A stretch of DNA of 50,919 nt from Lachnospiraceae bacterium. GTDB taxonomy: Bacteria; Bacillota; Clostridia; Lachnospirales; Lachnospiraceae. The stretch lies in assembly GCA_017525525.1 (NCBI GenBank), contig JAFXSQ010000064.1, positions 1 through 50,919 of the forward strand. Reading direction: 5' to 3'. The notes under the pieces were generated by a model. The model was not told where the DNA came from. It did no database searches and saw nothing but the letters and a program-made list of their open reading frames with translations. A program made the position numbers and the translations under genes. Within the stretch, counting starts at the first letter, position 1. Each line of letters begins with the position of its first letter. Positions 18,646-26,880 of this stretch are shown piece by piece.

Positions 18646-19347
18646 ATGAAAATGAAAGATAACAATAATAAAGAAATAGATTTATACAAGAAGCCCGAGA
18701 GGAAAAGGCTGCTGGATGTGGACGGAAGCTTTATGACCTTTATGACGAAGGCCGGGGAGCTGATAGTCCTCACTCTGGCGTGGATGGTGAGCCTCATTCC
18801 GGTAGTGACCGTGATTGGAGCCACAACATCGCTTTACTATGCGCTCGTGAAGAATTTAAGGAGAAGCAGAGGATACCCGCTGACCGAGTATTGGGCATCC
18901 TTCAAGAGGGTTCTTGTAAATGGAATAATAATAAGTGTGATAACGGGAGTGTGGTGCTTTGCTCTCTACAAGCTCTTCACATCGACCTTCGCGATGACGG
19001 ATGAGCAGCGAGCACCTTTGGTTCGGGTATACACGGTGCTCATCACACTGACTGTGGGCGTGCTTGTCTATATACCGCCGGTTCTGTCGCGCTTTCCGGT
19101 AAGCGCCGGCGCATGTATCCGCCTCGCCATGGTTATGGCCTTCAGATACATACACATAACGACTGTCCTTATCGCAAGCATAGCCGGTATAACCGCGTTG
19201 TACATCTACATGCTTCCGCTCCCGACCATAGTATTCGTTCCGGGACTATGGTGGCTTGGTGCCAGCTGGCTGATCGAGTATGTGCTCCATAAGTATATGC
19301 CTGAACCGACCGAAGAAAACAAGGACGAGTGGTACTACGAATTATAA
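18646..19347 (+). CDS. YesL-like (DUF624) membrane protein
   Basis: A 233-aa integral membrane protein with about five hydrophobic segments (roughly 33-55, 82-104, 118-140, 156-176 and 182-205) and the family hallmark 'SLIPVVTVIGATTSLYYAL'. DUF624/YesL proteins are habitually encoded beside oligosaccharide ABC importers in Firmicutes. Their biochemical role is not established. The start lies inside the right end of a mobile-repeat-like element with only a weak GGA at 18636-18638, so the element may provide the translation start context. ATG 18652 is an alternative start. A second homologue lies at 35352, so the two bracket the transport genes. Confidence 0.85.
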   Translation: MKMKDNNNKEIDLYKKPERKRLLDVDGSFMTFMTKAGELIVLTLAWMVSLIPVVTVIGATTSLYYALVKNLRRSRGYPLTEYWASFKRVLVNGIIISVITGVWCFALYKLFTSTFAMTDEQRAPLVRVYTVLITLTVGVLVYIPPVLSRFPVSAGACIRLAMVMAFRYIHITTVLIASIAGITALYIYMLPLPTIVFVPGLWWLGASWLIEYVLHKYMPEPTEENKDEWYYEL

Positions 19348-19362
19348 GGTCTAAAAAACAAT

Positions 19363-19381
19363 GTATTTTATGCCAAAATAC
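19363..19381. repeat. Small inverted repeat upstream of the importer operon
   Basis: GTATTTT (19363-19369) and AAAATAC (19375-19381) flank a 5-base centre in the A/T-rich gap before the 997-aa binding protein. It could be an operator or a weak attenuating hairpin. I see no convincing -35/-10 pair in this gap. Confidence 0.35.
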
Positions 19382-19452
19382 TAATATTAAAATAATAAGG
19401 TTTTTATAGTACCCTAATATGTGGTTATTTTTACTTTAGCAGGAGGTAGAAG

Positions 19453-22446
19453 ATGAACATAAAGCGTTTATTACATAAAACGATAGCGGCGTTTCTTGTG
19501 GCGGTGATGACTGTCTCGCTGCTCTCGGCATGGAGCTTTTCGGGAAGCGATACAAGCACTGTTTACGCCATGTCCCAGGAGGATGCGAAGACCATCGCAA
19601 GCTCCTATTCATCTACTGCCTACGGATATAACAACTACCTCGCAGAGCATGCCTCGGCAGCCCGTCCGTCTGATGTGATTGAGATTGAGGCGGCAAGCTT
19701 CTCGTCATATAAGGAGAATGATAAGGAGGTAACTCCGACAATCGAGAAGAATTACGAGGGCGCGGCAAAGGATGCGGTTTTAACCTCTGAGGAGGGTATG
19801 ATCGAGTACAAATTCAACGCTCCCACAGACGGTCTGTACGAGCTTTACATCACCTACTATCCCGTGAAGGGTAAGAACACCGAGATACAGAGAAGCTTCT
19901 TTTTAGATGGCAAGCTTCCTTATTCGGAGCTTTCTTTGGTCAAGTTTTCGAGAGTGTGGTCTACCGACATCGCGGTAGAGGCATTTAAGAATGGCGCTTC
20001 AACGGTTACCTGGCGCAAAGATAACCAGGGCAACGATATGAAGCCCACCTCGGTCGAGATTCCCGAGTGGATCACATCAGCGCTTTATGACAATAACGGT
20101 TACGTGACAGAGCCTCTTTCGTTCTACCTCACAAAAGGAGAGCACGAGCTTTCGATAAATGCGGTCAGAGAGCCCATGCTTATCGGCGGTCTTACATTTA
20201 TGAATGCTTCGGCAATCAAGTCATACGCAGAGGTTAAGGCGGCTTGGGATGCTTCGGGCGCGAAGACTACAAGCGGAGTAAATATAAGCATAGAGGCCGA
20301 GGATGCTTCCAAGACCTCCTCACAGATGCTTTATCCGAAGCAGGATCAGAGCTCACCGGCAGTTACGCCTTACAGCGCTAAGGAGCTCTTGAACAACACC
20401 ATCGGCGGTTCAAGCTGGGACGACGCCGGTCAGTGGATAGAGTGGAGCTTTGAGGTGCCGAGTGACGGCTACTATAACATTTCCCTTTTCGCAAAGCAGA
20501 ATTTCATGCGAGGCATCTATGTCTCAAGAAAGATATATATCGACGGCGAGGTTCCCTTCAAGGAGCTTGTAAACTATGGCTTTAATTATAAGTCGGGCTG
20601 GAGGAAGGACACGCTTTCCGATGCGGACGGCAATCCGTTCATGTTTTATCTGAAAGCCGGAAAGCATACCTTCAGGATGGAGGTAGTCTTAGGTGAGTTC
20701 TCGGATATAATCGCCGAGGTTCAGGACTGCGTGAGCAAGCTTAACGCAATCTACAGAAAGGTAATCAGAATTATCGGCGTAAGCCCCGATACCTACCGTG
20801 ATTATCAGATAGAGTCGTCTCTTCCGACGCTTGTGTCGGAGATGACGGTGGTAAGAGATCAGTTAAATGATGCAATCAACAGGCTTAGGACTGCGGTGGG
20901 CCACACCTCCGATAAGGAGACTGTGCTTATCACCATGCGCGATCAGCTCGATTACCTCATAAAGGATGTGGAGCACTTCGTAAGGGTTATCGGTACCTAC
21001 AAGACAAATGTGCGCGCCTGCGGTACTTGGATCACCCAGGTTATATCACAGCCGCTTCAGCTTGACCGTATCTTCATCATCTCCCCGGAGGCCGATATCA
21101 AGATATCGGGGAATAACGGCTGGGCCGGCTTTGTAAATGAGATGAAGAGGCTTTACTATTCGTTCGTTATCGATTATAACTCGCTCGGTTCGACGGATAC
21201 AAACGGCTCCAACGAGACTATCACTCTCTGGATAGGAACCGGACGCGACCAGGCGAATGTTATACGTTCGCTGATTGACGAGTCATTTACCAGTCAGTAC
21301 GGTGTTAACGTAAATGTACAGCTGGTTGATATGAACACCCTGCTTCGCGCGGAGCTTGCAAAGGAAGGCCCTGATGTGGCTATTCAGGTTGCAAACACCA
21401 ACGGCATAGCCGGCGCGGTTCTTAACACAGGAAATGATACGCCGGTCAACTATGGCTTAAGGCACGCGGTTCTCGACCTGACACAGTTTGAAGATGTTGA
21501 GGAGGTTAAGTCTAGGTTCTACGAGAGCGCGCTTACAGCATTCTCGTTCAATGGCGCGCTTTATGCGTTGCCCGAGACACAGACCTTCCCGGTTATGTTC
21601 TACAGGAAGGACATCTTAGATGAGCTGGGTCTTGAGATACCCGAGACCTGGGATGATGTAAAGGTTATCATGTCGGTGCTCGCGAAAAACCAGATGGAGT
21701 TCGGCATGCTTCCGACAGAGCAGATATTCGCCATGCTGCTTTACCAGAACGGCGGCGAGTATTACAACGAGGGTGGTATATCTTCGGCGCTTGACTCGGA
21801 TATAGCTGTAAATACATTTAAGCAATATTGTGAGTTCTACACGGATTACGGTCTTGACAAGACAACTTCGGTGGAGGAGCGCTTCAGGACAGGTGAATGC
21901 CCGATCATAATCGCGGACTACACCGTGTATAACAACCTCGAGGTTTCGGCTCCTGATATCGCAGGCTTATGGGATTTCACTATGGTTCCCGGAACCAAGA
22001 AGGCTGACGGAACCGTGGATCACTCGGTCGGATGTACGGGCCTTGCGTCTATGATAATGGCCGATACAGAGCATCCTGATGCATGCTGGAAGTTCCTCAA
22101 GTGGTGGACCTCGGCAGAGGTTCAGACGCTTTATGACAGGGAGATGGAGTCACTTATGGGTTCGGCTGCGCGAGTTGCGACAGCTAACCAGGAAGCCTTC
22201 GACAGCATGCCGTGGAAGATAGAGACACATGACAACTTAGCCGAGGCATTCAAGTGGGTTAAGGGAATTCCTCAGGTGCCCGGAGGTTACTACTCATGGC
22301 GTAACGTGAACAACGCGTTCTACACCGTTACAACCGATACCGATAAAGCTTCCCCGAGAGAGGAGCTTATGGACAAGGTACTTTACATCAATGACGAGAT
22401 AGATTACAAGCGCAAGGAATTCGGACTTCCGCTTGCAAATGATTAG
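19453..22446 (+). CDS. Composite extracellular protein: CBM-like domains, helical linker, family 1 solute-binding domain (997 aa)
   Basis: AGGAGG at 19441 precedes ATG 19453. A signal peptide ends near VYA (residue about 37), without a lipobox Cys. Two jelly-roll, CBM-like segments (about 70-265 and 280-415; both have a 'DG.Y.....' strand and 'F.L..G.H.......EP') are followed by a long helical, coiled-coil-prone region (about 420-580). From about residue 590 a typical ABC sugar-binding protein (family 1) begins, with 'LPETQTFPVMFYRKDILDEL' and 'HPDACWKFLKWWTS' as landmarks. Ordinary binding proteins of this class are 400-550 aa. The fusion suggests polymer or long-oligosaccharide capture next to the transporter. 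The lack of a lipid anchor is odd; retention by an uncleaved signal anchor is possible. Two permease genes follow 31 bases later. Confidence 0.85.
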   Translation: MNIKRLLHKTIAAFLVAVMTVSLLSAWSFSGSDTSTVYAMSQEDAKTIASSYSSTAYGYNNYLAEHASAARPSDVIEIEAASFSSYKENDKEVTPTIEKNYEGAAKDAVLTSEEGMIEYKFNAPTDGLYELYITYYPVKGKNTEIQRSFFLDGKLPYSELSLVKFSRVWSTDIAVEAFKNGASTVTWRKDNQGNDMKPTSVEIPEWITSALYDNNGYVTEPLSFYLTKGEHELSINAVREPMLIGGLTFMNASAIKSYAEVKAAWDASGAKTTSGVNISIEAEDASKTSSQMLYPKQDQSSPAVTPYSAKELLNNTIGGSSWDDAGQWIEWSFEVPSDGYYNISLFAKQNFMRGIYVSRKIYIDGEVPFKELVNYGFNYKSGWRKDTLSDADGNPFMFYLKAGKHTFRMEVVLGEFSDIIAEVQDCVSKLNAIYRKVIRIIGVSPDTYRDYQIESSLPTLVSEMTVVRDQLNDAINRLRTAVGHTSDKETVLITMRDQLDYLIKDVEHFVRVIGTYKTNVRACGTWITQVISQPLQLDRIFIISPEADIKISGNNGWAGFVNEMKRLYYSFVIDYNSLGSTDTNGSNETITLWIGTGRDQANVIRSLIDESFTSQYGVNVNVQLVDMNTLLRAELAKEGPDVAIQVANTNGIAGAVLNTGNDTPVNYGLRHAVLDLTQFEDVEEVKSRFYESALTAFSFNGALYALPETQTFPVMFYRKDILDELGLEIPETWDDVKVIMSVLAKNQMEFGMLPTEQIFAMLLYQNGGEYYNEGGISSALDSDIAVNTFKQYCEFYTDYGLDKTTSVEERFRTGECPIIIADYTVYNNLEVSAPDIAGLWDFTMVPGTKKADGTVDHSVGCTGLASMIMADTEHPDACWKFLKWWTSAEVQTLYDREMESLMGSAARVATANQEAFDSMPWKIETHDNLAEAFKWVKGIPQVPGGYYSWRNVNNAFYTVTTDTDKASPREELMDKVLYINDEIDYKRKEFGLPLAND

Positions 22447-22477
22447 AAGAATAAGAGGGAAAGGAGGGATAGGATAA

Positions 22478-23496
22478 ATGGGTTTACTGAACGAAGAAGA
22501 AAAGGAAGAGGAAATAAAGAGCATATCAAATGTTAAGCTCGAGGATGACAGAAGCCTCGCTCCCGTGGTTGCCGATGAAGCAATTCTTGCCATAGCGAAT
22601 AAGCAGGCTAAGCTCGGTTACCGCATGAAGAGAGCAAAGTCGAGCTACTTCATGATGGCTCCGTACTTCATACTTTTCTTCTGTTTTACCGTGCTGCCGG
22701 TTTTGATCTCGATGGCTTTGAGCTTTACCTATTTCAATATGCTCGAGTGGCCTAAGTTCAACGGCTGGAACAATTATATAAAGTTATTCTTAGAAGACGA
22801 TATCTTCATGATATCCCTGAAGAACACACTTATCTTTGCGGTTGTGACAGGTCCTGTGTCCTACATACTCTGCCTCCTTTTCGCATGGATAATAAATGAG
22901 TTCAAGCCGAAGGTGAGAACCTTCTTAACGCTTATATTCTACGCTCCGTCCATCTGCGGTAACGCTTATATGGTATGGCAGCTTATCCTTTCAAGTGACC
23001 GTTACGGTTACTTAAACGGACTGCTTATAAAGCTCGGTTTCTTAGATGAGCAGAAGCTGTGGATGCAGGATACGAAGTATATCCTTCCGTGTCTTATAGT
23101 AGTACAGCTCTGGCTCTCTCTCGGAACAGGTTTCCTTTCGTTCATAGCAGGTCTTCAGACCGTGGATCGCTCTCTCTACGAGGCAGCGGCTATAGACGGT
23201 GTAAAAAACCGTTGGCAGGAGCTTTGGTATGTAACGCTTCCGGCCATGAAGCCTCAGCTTATGTTTGGCGCGGTTATGCAGATCACACAGTCATTTGCTG
23301 TAGCTGATATATCCATTCAGCTTGCCGGTAACCCGTCGGTCAACTACGCGGGTGCCACGGTGGTCACCCACCTTTGGATTACGGCTCCACGAGATTCGAT
23401 ATGGGCTACGCCTCGGCGATAGCCACGGTGCTCTTCCTGCTGATGGTCGGCACCAACAAGCTCGTGCAGAAACTGCTTAGAAGGGTAGGTGATTGA
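22478..23496 (+). CDS. Sugar ABC transporter permease (MalF/UgpA type), frameshifted near its 3' end
   Basis: ATG 22478 has GGAGGGA upstream. After a charged N-terminus (about 60 aa) there are six membrane segments and the EAA loop 'EAAAIDGVKNRWQELWYVTLP' needed to contact an ABC ATPase. The frame as written ends at 23422 with the unnatural tail 'ITAPRDSIWATPRR'. Shifting frame at about 23373-23377 restores the family C-terminus 'DYGSTRFDMGYASAIATVLF...' and runs to TGA 23494-23496, directly before the next gene's start. One base is missing in 'CACCTTTGGATTAC'. This is either a sequencing or assembly error or a recent mutation that would lose the last membrane helix. It forms a pair with the next permease. 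Confidence 0.85.
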
Positions 23497-23499
23497 TGC

Positions 23500-24741
23500 A
23501 TGGCTAAAAAGAATAACAACAATCACAGCAATAAACCCAAAACCGGGGAGAAGCCTGCTGAGGTTAAAGAGACTGTTGAAGAAACCATAAAAGAAGAGGT
23601 TGCGGAAGCTGAAGAAGAGAAAACGAACGATGCAGCTGCTTCCGAAACTGAAGAAAAGAAGGACGACCGTCCCGGAACCCAGGCAATGCAGGTTGCCACA
23701 AAGATAGGCTCCACCTATCGCCGCTCTGTGAAGGACGAGGAGAACAAGGAACTTCCGGACGAGGTAAAGAAGTTAAACAAGAAGAATAAAAAGGGCGCGG
23801 CCGAGACTCACTCGGGACACGAGAGAACACCCTTAAAGCCCGATGCGGATCCGGATGCAGTGGTTGAGGCCCTCAGAAAGAAAGCTAAGATCAAGAGGAC
23901 AAAGAAGCTTAACCGTTCCGTAGCCGGTAACGGAATCCTCTTCTTCATCATGGCGGTGTGCGGCATCTTCATGTCGCTTCCGTTAGTCATGATCATCAAC
24001 AACTGCTTAAAGCCTTTGGACGAGATATTCCAGTATCCGCCAAAGATATTTGTTCGAAACCCAACCTTCGAGAACTTCACAGATCTGTTCACTGTAATGA
24101 GCGACTCGTGGGTACCGTTCTCAAGGTACATCTTAAATACAATAATCATTACGGGCCTCGGTACATTCGGTCACGTAATAGTTGCTTCGCTTGCGGCTTA
24201 TCCGCTTGCAAAGCATGAGTTCCCGTTCAAGAAGCTTTTGTTCAACATGGTAGTGCTCTCGATGATGTTCTCCTGGACGGTAACTCAGATACCAAACTAC
24301 ATGATTATCAGCTGGCTGCATATCAACAATACCTACCTTGCGCTGATACTTCCGGCATGGCAGTACGGCATGGGTCTTTACCTGATGAAGCAGTTCATGG
24401 AGCAGCTGCCTGACTCACTGATGGAGTCGGCAAGGCTCGACGGAGCTACCGAGTACCAGATCTTCTGGAAGATAGTTATGCCAAATGTTAAGCCGGCATG
24501 GCTGACACTTGCTATATTCCAGTTCCAGCAGATGTGGGGCAACACGGGAAGCATGTTCCTTCGTGATGAGCAGCTTAAACCTCTGCAGTTTGCGCTGCAG
24601 CAGGTGGCAGCGGGCGGTACGGCGAGAGCCGGCGCCTCCGCAGCGGTTACATTTATCATAGCAGCGGTACCGATCATCTTCTTCCTTGCATGCCAGAGCA
24701 ATGTGCTTGAGACGATGACCACATCCGGTATGAAGGAGTAG
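23500..24741 (+). CDS. Sugar ABC transporter permease (MalG/UgpE type) with long charged N-terminal extension
   Basis: ATG 23500 lies 7 bases after AGGTGA. The first roughly 140 residues are cytoplasmic, Lys/Glu-rich and low-complexity (poly-Asn, then repeated E/K/A runs), unlike normal permeases of about 280 aa. From about residue 143 a standard six-helix carbohydrate permease follows, with the EAA loop 'ESARLDGATEYQIFWKIVMP'. It partners the preceding permease to form the translocation channel. No ATPase gene accompanies the pair, so a shared MsmK-type ATPase elsewhere is inferred. The stop is 5 bases before the next start, consistent with one operon. Confidence 0.9.
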   Translation: MAKKNNNNHSNKPKTGEKPAEVKETVEETIKEEVAEAEEEKTNDAAASETEEKKDDRPGTQAMQVATKIGSTYRRSVKDEENKELPDEVKKLNKKNKKGAAETHSGHERTPLKPDADPDAVVEALRKKAKIKRTKKLNRSVAGNGILFFIMAVCGIFMSLPLVMIINNCLKPLDEIFQYPPKIFVRNPTFENFTDLFTVMSDSWVPFSRYILNTIIITGLGTFGHVIVASLAAYPLAKHEFPFKKLLFNMVVLSMMFSWTVTQIPNYMIISWLHINNTYLALILPAWQYGMGLYLMKQFMEQLPDSLMESARLDGATEYQIFWKIVMPNVKPAWLTLAIFQFQQMWGNTGSMFLRDEQLKPLQFALQQVAAGGTARAGASAAVTFIIAAVPIIFFLACQSNVLETMTTSGMKE

Positions 24742-24746
24742 CGCCT

Positions 24747-26237
24747 ATGAAGAAGAAAAACGGATTTAAGAGAATAATAATAGCGGCGCTTGTTACAGCG
24801 GTTGCCATAACCGTCGGGATGTCTGCGTACAGGTCATTGGCGGGAGACAGCGTACCCTACGACACCTACAATTACGATTACTGGAACACCATAGTATTAA
24901 CCCCTGCGCCTTACGTTCCGGACGGAGCGGTAAAGGGCGTGGATATCGGGACAACGGACTTTAAGGAGCCGCAGGACCTCTGCGTTGCGGATAACGGCGA
25001 GGTGTACGTGGCCGATACGGGAAATAACCGTATAGTTGTTTTGGACAAGTCCATGAAGAAGGTTATCCGCACCATAGACAGCTTCAAGAGAGACGGGGCT
25101 GACGACAGGTTCTCGGCGCCCTACGGAGTATGCCTCTCCGAGGCGGGACAGCTCTATGTGGCCGACTCGAACAACGCAAGGATAGTAGTGCTTACCCCCG
25201 AGGGTGAGTTCGTGAAGATAGTGGATAATCCGCAGTCGGAGATATTGGATGACAACTTCTCCTTCATTCCTTTAAAGGTGACGGTTGACTACGCGGACAG
25301 AGTCTATGTAATCGGCAAGAATGCATTTGAGGGCATACTCGTATTCGAGAGTGACGGACAGTTCACCGGTTACTTCGGAACCATAGATGTCAAGATATCC
25401 CCCTGGGAGAAGTTCTGGAGAAGGCTGGCGTCAAAGGAAGAGAGAAGCAACCAGCAGCTCTACATACCCACGGAGTTCACCGGTATTGATGTGGACAGCG
25501 AAGGCTTTATATATGCATCGAATATCGACAGTGACGGAATTCAGGCCGTAAGGAGGCTCAACCCTCAGGGCAAGGATGTCATCCAGAAGGGTGAGAACGG
25601 CAACGTGGGCGGAGACGTGAAGTTCAGCCAGTACGGCGATTACGGCGGAGCGAGCCAGATCACGGATGTCGTGTACAGGGACAAGGGAGTCTACTCGCTT
25701 TTGGACAGAAAGCGCGGAAGAATATTTACTTACGATAAAGAGGGAAATCTCCTTTACATCTTCGGAGGCTTAGGCACACAGGAGGGAACCTTTACCACAC
25801 CTGTTGCCATAGAGGTAAGCGGAGATGAGTTGCTTGTGCTCGATGCCGGAAGAAACTCCATAATCAAGTTCAAGGCGGCAAACTACGGACAGCTGATCAA
25901 CGAGGCGGTTGCTCTTCGTTACGACGGAGATGAGACGCTTGCCATCGAGAAGTGGTCCGAGGTATTGAGGTTAAATGAGAATAACGAGCTCGCCAACAAC
26001 GGCATAGGAAAGGCTTATCTGACTGCAGGCGACAACAAGACGGCCATGCAGTATTTCAAGAGAGCGAAGAACAGAAAGTATTACTCCGTTGCATTTAAGC
26101 GATACAGAAATGAGCTTCTTGCGGAAAACATGAACTGGATCATGACCGGAGTGATAGTGCTTATAATAGGTTTGGTAGCATTTTCCAAGTGGCGAAGAAA
26201 GAAGACGGGAAAGAAGAAGGAGGAGAGTCTGTTATGA
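24747..26237 (+). CDS. Membrane-anchored NHL/six-bladed beta-propeller protein with TPR segment
   Basis: AAGGAG at 24733-24738 serves ATG 24747. An N-terminal signal or membrane segment (about 9-28) is followed by NHL-type repeats ('PQDLCVADNGEVYVADTGNN', 'PYGVCLSEAGQLYVADSNNA', 'FTGIDVDSEGFIYASNIDSD') that make an extracellular propeller (about 60-375). A TPR-like helical stretch (about 385-445, with 'NNGIGKAYLTAGDNKTAMQY') leads to a C-terminal transmembrane helix (about 458-480) and a Lys-rich cytoplasmic tail. NHL propellers bind proteins, nucleic acid or glycans; an enzymatic gluconolactonase role is not supported by visible active-site residues. The genes on either side are fully coupled, which suggests an accessory to the importer. 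Confidence 0.8.
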   Translation: MKKKNGFKRIIIAALVTAVAITVGMSAYRSLAGDSVPYDTYNYDYWNTIVLTPAPYVPDGAVKGVDIGTTDFKEPQDLCVADNGEVYVADTGNNRIVVLDKSMKKVIRTIDSFKRDGADDRFSAPYGVCLSEAGQLYVADSNNARIVVLTPEGEFVKIVDNPQSEILDDNFSFIPLKVTVDYADRVYVIGKNAFEGILVFESDGQFTGYFGTIDVKISPWEKFWRRLASKEERSNQQLYIPTEFTGIDVDSEGFIYASNIDSDGIQAVRRLNPQGKDVIQKGENGNVGGDVKFSQYGDYGGASQITDVVYRDKGVYSLLDRKRGRIFTYDKEGNLLYIFGGLGTQEGTFTTPVAIEVSGDELLVLDAGRNSIIKFKAANYGQLINEAVALRYDGDETLAIEKWSEVLRLNENNELANNGIGKAYLTAGDNKTAMQYFKRAKNRKYYSVAFKRYRNELLAENMNWIMTGVIVLIIGLVAFSKWRRKKTGKKKEESLL

Positions 26238-26869
26238 TGAAGAAATATTTCTCTAAAGACAAATGGTCCTACGCCTTCTACACCGTGAGCCACCCGGTGG
26301 ATGCCTACTATGAGATAAGGCACAGGGAGCGCGGGAGCGTGCCGATAGCGATAGTTCTGGTTATGCTCTTTGCATTTTCCTTCTCCATAAACCGTATGGC
26401 GGCAAGCTTTATTGTAAATGATGTAAACCCCAGAAGCGTGAATTCCTTCAAGGAGCTTTTGGCGGTGCTGATGCTTTACTTCCTGCTCTGCGTGTCGAAC
26501 TGGTCCATCACCTGCCTTATGGAGGGTGAAGGACGACTGAAGGATATAGCCATAGCTTTGGGCTACGCCATGACGCCGATGATATTCTGCTACACGATAG
26601 GCACCATATTCTCGCAGTTCGTGGCTCAGGATGAGGGCGCCTTCTACACCATGATAATCGGTGTGGGTATCGCATACAGCGCTTTCATGATGCTGGTCGG
26701 AATAATGACCGTGCACAACTTTACGCTGGCGAAGACGCTTGTGACCTTATTTCTAACCTTGGTTGCGCTGCTTATAATCATATTTGTCATGCTTTTACTC
26801 GTTGACCTTTTGAATCAGGTATACAGCTTCTTCCATAGTATCTATCAAGAGCTGATATTCCGAGGTTAG
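26234..26869 (+). CDS. Yip1-family-like integral membrane protein
   Basis: ATG 26234 overlaps the preceding stop (ATGATGA arrangement) behind AAGGAGGA about 10 bases upstream. The longer in-frame start would lie deep in the previous gene and is rejected. The 211-aa product opens with a soluble stretch containing 'HPVDAYYEIRHRERGS', then has about five membrane helices (starting near residues 37, 73, 105, 142 and 173). The pattern and length match Yip1-domain proteins of Firmicutes, which recur in carbohydrate importer operons without known function. It lies between the NHL-propeller gene and the DUF5696-like gene and is translationally coupled, so it is probably part of the same envelope assembly. 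Confidence 0.75.
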   Translation: MMKKYFSKDKWSYAFYTVSHPVDAYYEIRHRERGSVPIAIVLVMLFAFSFSINRMAASFIVNDVNPRSVNSFKELLAVLMLYFLLCVSNWSITCLMEGEGRLKDIAIALGYAMTPMIFCYTIGTIFSQFVAQDEGAFYTMIIGVGIAYSAFMMLVGIMTVHNFTLAKTLVTLFLTLVALLIIIFVMLLLVDLLNQVYSFFHSIYQELIFRG

Positions 26870-26880
26870 GAGGGACGATA

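Noticed and set aside
23365-23380. Programmed frameshift in the permease
   Set aside because: There is no canonical slippery heptamer or downstream stimulatory structure that I can see; an indel or sequencing error explains it more simply.
24747-26237. Gluconolactonase annotation for the NHL propeller
   Set aside because: The repeats are of NHL type with a TPR and a C-terminal membrane anchor; metal-binding active-site residues of lactonases are not evident.
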